Origin: Pedobacter sp. Leaf216
Lineage (GTDB): Bacteria; Bacteroidota; Bacteroidia; Sphingobacteriales; Sphingobacteriaceae
Reading direction: 5' to 3'
Length of the DNA: 64,000 nt
Assembly: GCF_001421515.1 (NCBI RefSeq)
Contig: NZ_LMKM01000009.1
Span: forward strand, 86-64,085
The notes below the pieces were generated by a model that saw only the letters and a program-made list of their open reading frames with translations, ran no database searches and was not told where the DNA came from. Shown in pieces: positions 26,254 to 35,342 of the stretch (position 1 is its first letter; each line of letters begins with the position of its first letter). Both the position numbers and the translations under genes were made by a program.

Positions 26254-26691
26254 TTAGACTTTACAATTAGTAATTATTTTATTTAATGTGTTTTCGAGTG
26301 AATTAATCTCTTCCAACGACAAACCATTTAGTGCCGTTGCTCTATTTAGTTTCGCAATTGGGTTTATTAATTCGAGCGTTTTTTTTCCTTTTTCGGTTAT
26401 TTCAAGATTAAATTTCCTTCTATCTTCTTGATGAATGGTTCTATTTAGATAATCTTTTTTGACCATTAATTCTATCATTCTAGTGATGGATGCATTATCC
26501 TTAAATACAAGATTTGCCAATTCATTTTGAGAAATTTTGTCATCCTTGTTAAGTATTATTAAGACTAGACATTGATCTATTGTAATATCTTTTACAATTT
26601 TTGAGATATTCCTTTGTGATATTTTTCGATACTCCTTAATTGCTTGTTCAATCAAATAAAGTACGGTTGCTGTTGGGTTTTTGTTTATCAT
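26254..26691 (-). CDS. MarR family transcriptional regulator
   Basis: A 145-residue winged-helix regulator: N-terminal dimer helix, recognition region ISQNELANLVFKDNASITRMIELMVKKDYLNR, then the wing with the MarR-typical DRRKFNLEITEKGKKTLE. It is the upstream gene of the S41 peptidase, 3 bases apart, so it probably autoregulates the pair. Strongly AT-rich like its partner. The upstream gap (26692-26998) contains ATTGATATATCAAT-like palindromic sequence near 26700-26730, a plausible operator. Confidence 0.85.
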   Translation of the reverse strand: MINKNPTATVLYLIEQAIKEYRKISQRNISKIVKDITIDQCLVLIILNKDDKISQNELANLVFKDNASITRMIELMVKKDYLNRTIHQEDRRKFNLEITEKGKKTLELINPIAKLNRATALNGLSLEEINSLENTLNKIITNCKV

Positions 26692-26730
26692 ATCAATTAT
26701 GTTGATACAAATATAATTGATATATCAATA
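26692..26730. promoter_or_regulatory. Possible MarR operator
   Basis: Immediately upstream of the marR-like ATG the sequence holds ATTGATATATCAATA (about 26717-26731) and a nearby related half, ATCAATTATGTTGAT. These short palindromes are in the position of a MarR-family operator. Binding is inferred from position only. Confidence 0.35.
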
Positions 26731-26998
26731 AAAACAAATAAACTGATTTTTTTTAAGAGTTTTTTGATTATGCACTGATGCTCATCTCGTCTTAGCGTCT
26801 TACTAATACGAAGGCTAACAAATTATAAATGGATCTAACAAAAAAAAGCCCATCTTTCGATAAGCTTTTAATGAGTAAAGTCAATCCGCATAAATTCGAA
26901 CCTTTTTGAGCATTGTGAAGCGATATTAATTTTTGTAAAAGTGGTAAAGAATAAGATTGTGGGATAGTAGGAGAAAGAAACTATCATAAGTATCAATT

Positions 26999-27349
26999 TT
27001 ATTGTTTCTTAAAAATCTTCTCTCTATGGTTCAGTCCCCAATCTTTCATAGCGTAAATAATAGGTGTTAAGGTATCGGCATAAGGTTCGAGATGATAAGA
27101 AATTTTAACGGGGTAATCTTCAACAATTACCCTTTTAATTAGCTTGTGCTGTTCAAGATCTTTGAGCTCCTTAGCCAATACCTTTGGGGTTAATCCAGGA
27201 ATACTTTCCTGGATGTCGGTAAATCGGTTGTTACCAACGCCCACCGAAATGATGATTGGTAATTTCCATTTTCCATTAATAACTTCAAGCGTATCCCTTA
27301 CCGGTTTCACCGTATTGAGACATTCGCAGTAAACTTTTTTCTTTGCCAT
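26999..27349 (-). CDS. HxlR family transcriptional regulator
   Basis: A 116-residue winged-helix protein starting MAKKKVYCECLN at 27349. An upstream in-frame Met at 27409 would add 20 residues lacking family similarity and run into the divergent promoter. Family features: a conserved Cys near the N-terminus, VINGKWKLPIIISV, FTDIQESIPGLTPKVLAKELKDLEQHKLIKR and the C-terminal YADTLTPIIYAMKDWG. Divergent from the reductase gene at 27444, separated by about 94 bases, the standard arrangement for HxlR-type control of an adjacent oxidoreductase. Confidence 0.88.
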   Translation of the reverse strand: MAKKKVYCECLNTVKPVRDTLEVINGKWKLPIIISVGVGNNRFTDIQESIPGLTPKVLAKELKDLEQHKLIKRVIVEDYPVKISYHLEPYADTLTPIIYAMKDWGLNHREKIFKKQ

Positions 27350-27409
27350 AAACAATTTAAAATTGCTTTCCTTAGGGAAAGTACTATACAAAGGAAAGTA
27401 ATATTTCAT

Positions 27410-27417
27410 TAATTTTG
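27410..27417 (+). promoter_or_regulatory. Bacteroidota -7 promoter element candidate
   Basis: TAATTTTG matches TAnnTTTG exactly and lies 26 bases before the ATG of the 27444 gene. No convincing -33 TTG is visible. Confidence 0.35.
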
Positions 27418-27443
27418 TTGCACAATTCTAAAAAAATGTAATT

Positions 27444-28199
27444 ATGAACATAGGAATTATCGGTACCGGTGCAATAGGCGGTACAATTGCAAAAAAAATG
27501 GCAGCAGCTGGCCACCGTGTGAAGGTAAATAATTCGGGTGATGCGGATAAATTAAATGCCCGTGCAGAAGAATTAGGTGTCGCAAGTGCAGCTTTAAATG
27601 ATGTAGTAAAAGACGTAGATGTGATTATCCTATCAGTGCCAACGGTTGCAATTCCAACTTTGCCCAAAGATTTATTAAAAAATATTCCAGAGCATGTAAT
27701 TGTGGTTGACACATCAAATTACTATCCTTTCCGTGATTCAGATATTGAAGAGATTAAAAATGGAAAAGTGGAAAGTGTTTGGGTATCTGAACAGTTGGGG
27801 AAGCCCGTAATCAAGGCTTTCAATAATTTACTGGCAGAAACATTGGCAAACGGAGGAAAAAGACCCGGTGCAAAAGATAGAATAGCAATGGCTATTGCGG
27901 GTGATGATACAGCGGACAAAAAAATAATTTCAGGCTTAATTAATGATGCAGGTTATGATACAGTTGACTCAGGGGTGCTTTCTGAATCCTGGAGACATCA
28001 GCCAGGAACACCAGCTTACTGTACCGAACTCAATGCAGAAGAATTAAAACAGGCGCTTTCTGATGGTGAAAAAGAAAAAGCACCTTCCTTAAGGGATAAG
28101 GCTATCGCTGATCTTTCTTCTTTACCATCATACCCAAATCATCCAGATGTAGTAAAATATAACAGGGAATTGTTTCAAAAAAATCCTAAGTCTGTTTAA
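27444..28199 (+). CDS. NADPH-dependent F420 reductase-like oxidoreductase
   Basis: A 251-residue Rossmann-fold protein with MNIGIIGTGAIGGTIAKK (GxGxxG at residues 7-12) and NNSGDADKL after the second strand, suggesting NADPH. It resembles the NADPH:F420 oxidoreductase/6-phosphogluconate-type NAD-binding family. Bacteroidota do not generally make F420, so the real substrate is probably another. The partner gene is the divergent HxlR regulator. A TAATTTTG -7-like element at 27410-27417 fits a promoter 27 bases before the ATG. Confidence 0.82.
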   Translation: MNIGIIGTGAIGGTIAKKMAAAGHRVKVNNSGDADKLNARAEELGVASAALNDVVKDVDVIILSVPTVAIPTLPKDLLKNIPEHVIVVDTSNYYPFRDSDIEEIKNGKVESVWVSEQLGKPVIKAFNNLLAETLANGGKRPGAKDRIAMAIAGDDTADKKIISGLINDAGYDTVDSGVLSESWRHQPGTPAYCTELNAEELKQALSDGEKEKAPSLRDKAIADLSSLPSYPNHPDVVKYNRELFQKNPKSV

Positions 28200-28400
28200 G
28201 GCAAATCCATTATAGAAAAGATCTTCCAATTACGACCGGGGAAAGATTTGTTTTAGAAAACCTTTGGCAACTCAATTTAAAAGCGGTCAAAAACGAAATA
28301 TCTAGGAACGATTTTAATATGTGTTCAGGTATTGGATATAAGGAGAGGGTAAATCGTAAAATGTTTCATTACTGCCTACTTTTGTATCAATAGCTGCTTT

Positions 28401-29024
28401 CTATCCAATATTGAATTTTTCCCGCAGAATTTCCGCCACTTTGCCATCAGGATTTATAGGGTGCACCAGTTTGGGTTTTACCTTTCGGTAGGTGATGGAT
28501 ACCCTTCTTTCCCTATGTTTGATCGCGCCGTTTACCTGGTCTTTTTTTCGGGGTGGTATGCCATGGCTCCACTTTTTGCGCGCATCGTCCTGCATAAGGT
28601 AAAGGGAGCGTCTGGGTATCTCCACATCGATAACCTCAAGGTTGTTCCCTCTGATAAACCGCATAATACATCCGCTTCCAAGGTTTACCCCGCAGATCTG
28701 GTTTTCGTAATAAGCCCTGTCTTTGTGATCTTTTATGCCCTCTCCCGGAACATATTCGTTTATGATAACCTGGTCTGGCTCTTCGATCAGTATCTTTTGC
28801 TGCACAATTTCTTTCGATAACTGATAAATCTGTGGTGGGATTTCGATTGGGAAAGGGATCAGGTTGTAAGGTTTCTCCAGTTCGTTGCGGTAGCCGTAAT
28901 ATTGCAACCTTCTTGTATAATCGATAGTCCAGGTCTGGCTGTCAATTTCTGCCATTAATTGATTTTCTCTTGCTTCGTCAATAAAGTCGTGGTATAAAAA
29001 TAGGCCAGGTACATTCGTTTCCAT
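28401..29024 (-). CDS. AlkB-like 2-oxoglutarate/Fe(II) dioxygenase
   Basis: A 207-residue AlkB-family protein that would remove alkyl lesions from nucleic acids. The iron ligands are seen as HKD in GEGIKDHKDRAY and a distal His in WSHGIP. The 2-oxoglutarate-binding RxxxxxR appears as RRVSITYR. N-terminal PGLFLYHDFIDE and the nucleotide-recognition region YTRRLQYYGY fit the eukaryote-like ALKBH8/AlkB branch. Start at 29024 gives METNVPGLFLYHDF. No close partner. An alternative role in RNA or protein demethylation cannot be excluded. Confidence 0.87.
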   Translation of the reverse strand: METNVPGLFLYHDFIDEARENQLMAEIDSQTWTIDYTRRLQYYGYRNELEKPYNLIPFPIEIPPQIYQLSKEIVQQKILIEEPDQVIINEYVPGEGIKDHKDRAYYENQICGVNLGSGCIMRFIRGNNLEVIDVEIPRRSLYLMQDDARKKWSHGIPPRKKDQVNGAIKHRERRVSITYRKVKPKLVHPINPDGKVAEILREKFNIG

Positions 29025-29098
29025 CTTAGAACAACAACATTAATCATGTTTGTGTTCTAAGCATTTGTAATTCCCTTTATTAGCATTACTGATGCAGT

Positions 29099-29551
29099 TT
29101 AGTCTGGTTCGCAATGCTGACGAAGCTGTTTTGGCCCTTGTGGCCAAATATAGGCTGTTGTTTGTTTTTTCCATCCAAGTGATTTATAGAACCGATCGGC
29201 CCCTGGGGCAGCACTGAGATTTACAAAATGATAGTTTTTTAGTTGATCATTCAACGCATTTACTAAGTATTTTCCCAATCCCTGGCCCTGATAGTCTGGA
29301 TCTACAATGATATCTGCCAGCATTGCATAATATCTCCCATCTCCAACAACACGTCCAAAAGCGATGAGCCGCTCCCGGTCATAAATGAAAATAGTGGTTG
29401 TGCTGATTATAAATGCATTTCTAATTTCCTCTGCGATCCGGTGCTTCCAGTTTACCTTTTGGAACAAACCAAGTACTTCTTGCCAGTTAACAGTATCCAG
29501 ATTGGGATCCAGGAGGTAGGTATATGCTATTTTCTGTGTTGTTTCACCCAT
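29099..29551 (-). CDS. GNAT family N-acetyltransferase
   Basis: A 150-residue GNAT acetyltransferase. The acetyl-CoA pyrophosphate loop is DYQGQGLGKYLV (Q/RxxGxG/A), preceded by the strand MLADIIVDP, and the C-terminal motif is FYKSLGWKKQ. Upstream and downstream genes are not obviously related. Acceptor unknown. The start at 29551 is the first Met after a short untranslated stretch; the 68-codon frame upstream (29551-29757) has no clear coding character. Confidence 0.87.
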   Translation of the reverse strand: MGETTQKIAYTYLLDPNLDTVNWQEVLGLFQKVNWKHRIAEEIRNAFIISTTTIFIYDRERLIAFGRVVGDGRYYAMLADIIVDPDYQGQGLGKYLVNALNDQLKNYHFVNLSAAPGADRFYKSLGWKKQTTAYIWPQGPKQLRQHCEPD

Positions 29552-29765
29552 TATAAATCTGTATTGATGTGATATGAAATAATGGAAACCAGAGTGAGTT
29601 CAAAAAGGTTTTGGCAGGTGGAAAATATTGGGTACCTAAAAATTCCTTGGGCAATGCAGACATCTGTTTTTTGAACTACCATTGGATCATACTTGCCGGA
29701 GATCTTTTCAATGTCCCACAGATAATAGTGATTGCAAAAATGCCGCTGCATCGACAACCGGGATC

Positions 29766-29799
29766 AAAAGAATAGGCCCTGGTAACAGCGCCTATTCTT
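29766..29799 (-). terminator. Terminator of the SusC/SusD operon
   Basis: On the minus strand AAGAATAGGC pairs with GCCTATTCTT (10 bp perfect), followed by TT. It lies about 40 bases after the SusD stop codon. Confidence 0.65.
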
Positions 29800-29837
29800 A
29801 AGGTAAAAATGGAAATATATTGTTCTTCTATTTTGAT

Positions 29838-31469
29838 TTATTTGGTTAACCAAGTGTCTTTTAAAGGATCATCAGACCCGCCAAGCTGAGTATCAATCGC
29901 CTTTTTAAAGTTCTGTGTATTATAGGCTGATTCTGTGGCCATGTACATCCATCTGCGTGGCAGTACACCATTGGCTGTTCCAATTCCGGCACCTCCGCTT
30001 AGCAACGCCGGTATTCCTGTACGGCGATAGTTATAAAAAGCTTCCCAACCAGAGTTGTTAAACATGGCCATGTATTTTTGAGTTAAAATCTGATTTAAAC
30101 CTATGTTATTATCTCCTGCATAATTTATTTTAGCTAAAAATTCAGAAATATTTACAGTGGCGGTTCCCCAGGCGGAACCTTGCTTTAAACCAGTTGGATT
30201 AATTTTTACATCTGTAGATCCAATTGGGAAATTGATGGTGATAACCTGTCCTTCTGTTAAACCGTAGTTGGCCAGTGATGCATTGATTCCCTTTAAATAC
30301 CAGCTGCTTGCAGTTTGTCCTGTTACCCATCCTCTATTAACGGCTTCAGCAATGTTGAAACACATTTCTGGATAGCCGATGAAGATAAATGGTTCGGCAT
30401 TTGCTCCAGTTTGAGAAACATAATAACGGTTGTAATTTGCAAATGAATACATCCCGTTGTTAGAGTTGTTCAGCAGTACAGATTGGGCAAGGTTAATATC
30501 AGAACCTACGTAGGCAGAAAAATCACTCACGGCCTTACCGCCTGTTACCTGTGCAGGGGCAGGGGTGGAAGTAACCAGGATACGCGGATCCTTCGTTTGG
30601 GATCCTATTGATAGATAAGTGCTACCAATATTGGAAAAGTTATTGTAAGAATTATATAGCAAAGTATAAATTGGATATCTGTTTACCGCATTGTACACAT
30701 AAACCATGTTGTCGCCATTACCCGTCATGATCGGATACTGCGTTGGGTTATTTACGATAGCCGCAAACTTCTGTAGCACTTGTAGATCTCCATTATCCTG
30801 CGCCCTTTTGCTTAAGCTGATCAGGGTGCGCAAAGTATAAGTATTGATCAGTTTTTGCCACTGTAAGTAGGTGAGATTAAAAATATCCCCACCCGCATCA
30901 ACCTTTTGCGCAGCCAGAGTGGGTGTTGCTGCAATCAGGTTTTTCATTACCGTTGAGGCGTTATCCAGCATAGCCAGCGCACTTTTGTAAACATCGTGCT
31001 GACTGTCGTAACCTGGCGTTAAATTGTTCAGGTTTCCTGCCTGTGAAAAAGGAATGTCGCCAACTCTTTGTGTTAACCAAATGCCGGAATATGCTTTGAA
31101 AAACTGTGAAAGAGCAAAATAAACATTATTGCTACTGCCGCCAGCTTGTTTAACAGATTGTTGCTCTAAAGTTATAGCATATTTTAGGATATCGTAACTA
31201 TCACTGGTGTTACCGTAATTGTAGTTGTTGTTAAACCGATAGTATTGATAGTTGGAAACACTGTACTGTGCCCCTACAGACGATAATGCCCAGGGCTGTT
31301 CATCGGTACGGATCAAAGTAGAGGTTAAGTTGTTAAGCAAAAGCGATCTTGGAATAATGCCGTCAACACCCGCCACATTAGGATTTGTATCTAATTCTCC
31401 TTTTTGACAACCTATTGCCATTAAGCAACTAATGCTTAATAAGACGTGTGCTATATTTTTGAATTTCAT
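29838..31469 (-). CDS. SusD/RagB-like outer membrane lipoprotein
   Basis: A 543-residue surface lipoprotein that would capture substrate for the adjacent TonB-dependent transporter. Lipobox AIGC (Cys near residue 21). The sequence begins GCQKGELDTNPNVAG and has the helical TPR-like plan with motifs such as LTYLQWQKLINTYTLRTLISLSKRAQDN and FIGYPEMCFNIAEAVNRGW, typical of the SusD-like_2 (RagB) group. It starts 11 bases after the SusC stop. No glycoside hydrolase or other polysaccharide-locus enzyme is adjacent, so the cargo could be a peptide or another oligomer. Confidence 0.9.
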   Translation of the reverse strand: MKFKNIAHVLLSISCLMAIGCQKGELDTNPNVAGVDGIIPRSLLLNNLTSTLIRTDEQPWALSSVGAQYSVSNYQYYRFNNNYNYGNTSDSYDILKYAITLEQQSVKQAGGSSNNVYFALSQFFKAYSGIWLTQRVGDIPFSQAGNLNNLTPGYDSQHDVYKSALAMLDNASTVMKNLIAATPTLAAQKVDAGGDIFNLTYLQWQKLINTYTLRTLISLSKRAQDNGDLQVLQKFAAIVNNPTQYPIMTGNGDNMVYVYNAVNRYPIYTLLYNSYNNFSNIGSTYLSIGSQTKDPRILVTSTPAPAQVTGGKAVSDFSAYVGSDINLAQSVLLNNSNNGMYSFANYNRYYVSQTGANAEPFIFIGYPEMCFNIAEAVNRGWVTGQTASSWYLKGINASLANYGLTEGQVITINFPIGSTDVKINPTGLKQGSAWGTATVNISEFLAKINYAGDNNIGLNQILTQKYMAMFNNSGWEAFYNYRRTGIPALLSGGAGIGTANGVLPRRWMYMATESAYNTQNFKKAIDTQLGGSDDPLKDTWLTK

Positions 31470-31480
31470 AAATGGAAAGA

Positions 31481-34400
31481 TTAAAAAGTTAAATTAATAT
31501 TGAAGCCATAACGGCGAACTGTTGGGCTTGAAAGGTCACTGCCTGCTTTAGTTCCAACAAGGGTTCTGTCAGAAGCATTGTAACCTGAAGCAAACTGATC
31601 CAGATCAATGTCTTTACGCCCCGCAAAGTAAAGCAGGTTGCGGCCTACCAATGAGAAAGTTGCTTTTTTGATAAACGTACGGGCTAAAACTTTTGCGGGT
31701 AAACTATATCCCAAAGAGGCTTCACGTAGTTTGGCATAAGAGCGGCTGATGGTATAATTCTCATCGAAATTACCGCCAATACCACTGGAAATATAACTTT
31801 GGACAGATACAGGGAAATCGTTTGGCGCAAAAGTCAGATCTTTTAAATTGTCGATCTGCCCATTGGTGAAATGCGGTGTTCCAGATACGATTTTAACTCC
31901 TGGGCCTACATAAGATGGCGTTAATGCTTTTGTCCCGTTTGCGGTACTGGTCCATTCTGCCAAACGGGCAGCACCTAAATCACCGGTTGCGGTTTCTATT
32001 CCAGTACCACCGTTTAAAATGTTATAGTATACAAAATCGTAAATTTTACCTCCGATACGGCCATCAAACTGCACGCTTAGCGAGAAATTCTTATACCTGA
32101 AACTGTTTGTGATGCCGAAAGAGAAATCCGGATTTGCATAACCTAAAAACCCATTGTTGGCTATGCCTCCAGGCGATTGCAACGGTAAACCACCAGCAGA
32201 ATTTACAATGTTCCCCTTGTCGTCTCTTACAAATTTAGTCCCATAGATAGCATCCAGTCTATCGCCTACCACATAATTGTGGCCATTCTGCTGCAAAAAC
32301 TGTTCGTTGCCATAGATTTCTTTTAAGGTTTCCTTATAAGTAGAATAGTTTAGGTTGATATCCCAGTTTAAACCGTCGACACTTTTTAGCGCTGTGCCCA
32401 TCAATTCTATTTCGAACCCCTTTTTCAGTGTAGTTACCCCATTAATAATACGGTTGGTAGATGTTGTAGCTGTAGAAACTGGTAACTGAAAAATATTCGG
32501 TCCGTTGGTGGTCGTGAAATAAGTAGCATTTAAACCTAATCTATTTGCCAAAAATTTTACATCAATACCTGCCTCTATAGATTCTACGTTGAAAGGCTTT
32601 AAATTGGGATTTGCAATTGTATTTGATAGGGTAATAGAAGGCGTACCATTATAGAAAGTGCCTGATGCAACCGGCGAATCATTGACGTAAGTGGGTCCAT
32701 TGTACGGGGTGTAATTTTCTGTACCATAACCTAACAAGCCACCTGCAGCCGGCAATCCGGTAACAGGCCTGCTGTTCCATCCTGTTCCCAATGCGGTTGA
32801 TGTTAACGCATTATATGATGAGCCGATTGTAGTAGAAGTTAATCCCCCCTTAACATCGGCATAAGATCCTCTCACCTTCAGAAACGAGATGAATTTCGGA
32901 AGTTTAGTGTAGTCCGAAATCACCGAACTCAAGGCTACAGAAGGATAGAAATAGGTATTGCTACCTTTGGGTAAAGTAGACAGGTTATCTACCCGGTTGG
33001 TAGTATTGATGTTAAAATAGTTTTTGTAACCAATATCGAACGAGTAAAAGCCGCTATACACCTGCATTTTTGAAGAAAAACTGTAGATATATGGTTTGGC
33101 AGATGAATTGTTCAGATTATAAACCCCAGGCAAAGAAAGCCCTTGTGTAGTTCCCCAAGACGAATCATAAGTGAAAGAACGTTGGTTTGCACCCACCAGG
33201 GCATTGATATCCCAATCACCAAACTTGTGGCTATAATTTAAAATCAGATCAGTATTGTTTTCCAATAACTTACGGCGGTCTTCTCTGTAATCTCCATACC
33301 AGCCAAAGCTATACCACGGCAAATAAAGGTTTAAGTTTGCAGAGGCAGGTACATCTTCGGTATTTATTTGATCGTAGGTGTTTAGCGACTGTCTTAAAGA
33401 TAAATCTATATCGCTATTAAATTTGTAGGTTGCTTTTAACGACCCATAGATATCAGTTTTTTGTCTGCCCTTTAACCATTCGTTGGCCATAAACCAGGCA
33501 TTGTTTAAGCGGCCATATTCTGGCGCATACTGGGTTAATCCAGGTACACCCTGCGGGCCTTTATAGTAATCTTTTAAATCATCGATATCATAATCTGAAG
33601 ATCCGTATACTTTAAACATATATACATAACTATTTGGGCTATATTGTACATCCGGTACATTTGGCGAATATTGCTGGCTTAAGTTAACATCAGCATCCAC
33701 TCTTAATTTTTTGGTTACCTGATAACCGGCATTGATTTTAAAATTATCGATATTCAACTTAGTATTTGGAAAAATACCTTGTTGAAAAGTATGTCCATAA
33801 GAAACGCGGATGTCATATTTATCGCCGCTGGCAGCCAATCCAACACTGTTTGTGCTGACATAGCCATTTTGAACGAACTTATCAAAGTTATCGGCACCCC
33901 GGGAAAGCCAGGGTGTTTTTCCCCTTACTCCAGTTACGGGATCGTACGGGCTATCGTATTGTTGTGTCAAAAATCCTGAATCAAATCTTGGTCCCCATTC
34001 TGGTAAACGCTGGCCGTTATCGTATAGTTGATTGCCGTATGAGTATTGATAATTACTGCCGCGGCCATATTCTGTTTGGCTTTCTGGCAATACCACAAAT
34101 CCTTTGTCCAATTCGGTAGTGCTATTAAAATCTATCTGCCAGCCTTCTTTTGCTTTTGTTCCTTTTTTTGTGGTGATAACAAGGGCTCCGTTTATTCCCC
34201 TAAATCCGTATAAAGCAGCTGCATTTGGTCCTTTTAGTACGGTGTAGCTTTCAACATCATCGGCATTGAAGTTATAGGTGTCCGAATTTACCGGCTGTCC
34301 ATCCACTACGTATAACACATCTTTACTGCCACGCAGAACGACAGTTGGAGCGCCAAAAAACTCAGAGCTTGCACCTATCTGCAAACCTGCTACCTTGCCC

Positions 34401-34831
34401 GATAGTGAATTTAAAGGATTTGCATCCCGGGCAATCGTTAATTCTTCGCCCTTGATCTGCGTTTGCGAGTAGCCAAGTTTTTTAACCTCTTTCTTTATGC
34501 CAAACGCAGTTACTACAACTTCAGACAATAATGCTCCATCAGGGTTTAAAGTGATCAATAGCGGCGCTTGGTTATTGATCAATACCTGTTGAGTACTGTA
34601 TCCAATATACCTGAAAAGAAGTGATTTGCCGATACTTGCATTGATAGTGAATCTACCATCCTTGTCGGTGGAAACACCGGTTTTGCTATCCGCAATCATA
34701 ACGCTTACACCTTGCATGGGTTGTTTAGTCTCATCTAAAACCTGCCCCTTTAATATCACTTGTGCAAACACACTATTACATCCTAATAGGAAGAATAACA
34801 GCAACAATTTTCCTGATTTTTTTAAACTCAT
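31481..34831 (-). CDS. SusC/RagA-type TonB-dependent transporter
   Basis: A 1116-residue outer membrane transporter. Signal peptide ends VFAQ; then a carboxypeptidase-regulatory-like domain (GQVLDETKQPMQGVSVMIAD), the TonB-box/plug region (SEVVVTAFGIKKEVKKLGYS, then VLRGSKDVLYVVDGQPVNSD), and a 22-strand-type barrel ending in YGFNINLTF, the C-terminal aromatic signature. Length is normal for the family. It is followed by its SusD partner and ended by the hairpin at 29766. A -7-like TATTTTTG lies just upstream (34847-34854, minus strand). Confidence 0.93.
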   Translation of the reverse strand: MSLKKSGKLLLLFFLLGCNSVFAQVILKGQVLDETKQPMQGVSVMIADSKTGVSTDKDGRFTINASIGKSLLFRYIGYSTQQVLINNQAPLLITLNPDGALLSEVVVTAFGIKKEVKKLGYSQTQIKGEELTIARDANPLNSLSGKVAGLQIGASSEFFGAPTVVLRGSKDVLYVVDGQPVNSDTYNFNADDVESYTVLKGPNAAALYGFRGINGALVITTKKGTKAKEGWQIDFNSTTELDKGFVVLPESQTEYGRGSNYQYSYGNQLYDNGQRLPEWGPRFDSGFLTQQYDSPYDPVTGVRGKTPWLSRGADNFDKFVQNGYVSTNSVGLAASGDKYDIRVSYGHTFQQGIFPNTKLNIDNFKINAGYQVTKKLRVDADVNLSQQYSPNVPDVQYSPNSYVYMFKVYGSSDYDIDDLKDYYKGPQGVPGLTQYAPEYGRLNNAWFMANEWLKGRQKTDIYGSLKATYKFNSDIDLSLRQSLNTYDQINTEDVPASANLNLYLPWYSFGWYGDYREDRRKLLENNTDLILNYSHKFGDWDINALVGANQRSFTYDSSWGTTQGLSLPGVYNLNNSSAKPYIYSFSSKMQVYSGFYSFDIGYKNYFNINTTNRVDNLSTLPKGSNTYFYPSVALSSVISDYTKLPKFISFLKVRGSYADVKGGLTSTTIGSSYNALTSTALGTGWNSRPVTGLPAAGGLLGYGTENYTPYNGPTYVNDSPVASGTFYNGTPSITLSNTIANPNLKPFNVESIEAGIDVKFLANRLGLNATYFTTTNGPNIFQLPVSTATTSTNRIINGVTTLKKGFEIELMGTALKSVDGLNWDINLNYSTYKETLKEIYGNEQFLQQNGHNYVVGDRLDAIYGTKFVRDDKGNIVNSAGGLPLQSPGGIANNGFLGYANPDFSFGITNSFRYKNFSLSVQFDGRIGGKIYDFVYYNILNGGTGIETATGDLGAARLAEWTSTANGTKALTPSYVGPGVKIVSGTPHFTNGQIDNLKDLTFAPNDFPVSVQSYISSGIGGNFDENYTISRSYAKLREASLGYSLPAKVLARTFIKKATFSLVGRNLLYFAGRKDIDLDQFASGYNASDRTLVGTKAGSDLSSPTVRRYGFNINLTF

Positions 34832-35342
34832 TTCTCATTTTTTTTTCAAAAATAGAATGCGCATGTTAAGTTATTTGTTTAACTATATTAAACTTTGTTT
34901 AATAATTTTGTCAAAAATGAAACTGGCAGTTATTATTTTAGATTGATTTTGAGATTGAAATTTCTGTGAGCAAAAGAGGTCCGTACTGTTTAAGGAGGTG
35001 AAAGTCCTTATCTACAATTCGGGTTGGACTATCGTTACTTTGCTGTTTTGAAGGGGTTATGGTGTTTTTTTTTAGCATTCCAGTACCCTGCGAATGGATT
35101 TTGCTCGTTAGGAAGTCTGAATTGAGGATAAATCCGGCAGTAAGATGGAATAAACCAAAAGTCCTGAGGAAAATGGATTTGGATCCGAAGTGTATATTTG
35201 TTCAGGGGAAAAGGAACTTAGATGTGCATTATCCGGTAATCAAATTGATGGCCAGTTTGGCCCGAAACAGAGGGGTCACTTCACTGAAATACACATTATG
35301 AACCAAGTTATGAATTAAAAGTACTTTTAAGACTATTCACCT
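34832..35342. other. Intergenic region upstream of susC
   Basis: 511 bases. Contains the candidate susC -7 element CAAAAATA (TATTTTTG on the minus strand, 34847-34854), about 16 bases before the ATG. An 80-codon plus-strand frame at 35059-35301 shows no family features and no plausible start context and is not called. Confidence 0.45.

Noticed and set aside
29551-29757. 68-codon frame upstream of the GNAT gene
   Set aside because: Overlaps the GNAT start and has no recognisable features; might be a remnant but cannot be supported.
35059-35301. 80-codon plus-strand frame upstream of the QorB-like gene
   Set aside because: No family features, unusual residue composition and no promoter or start context; likely chance.
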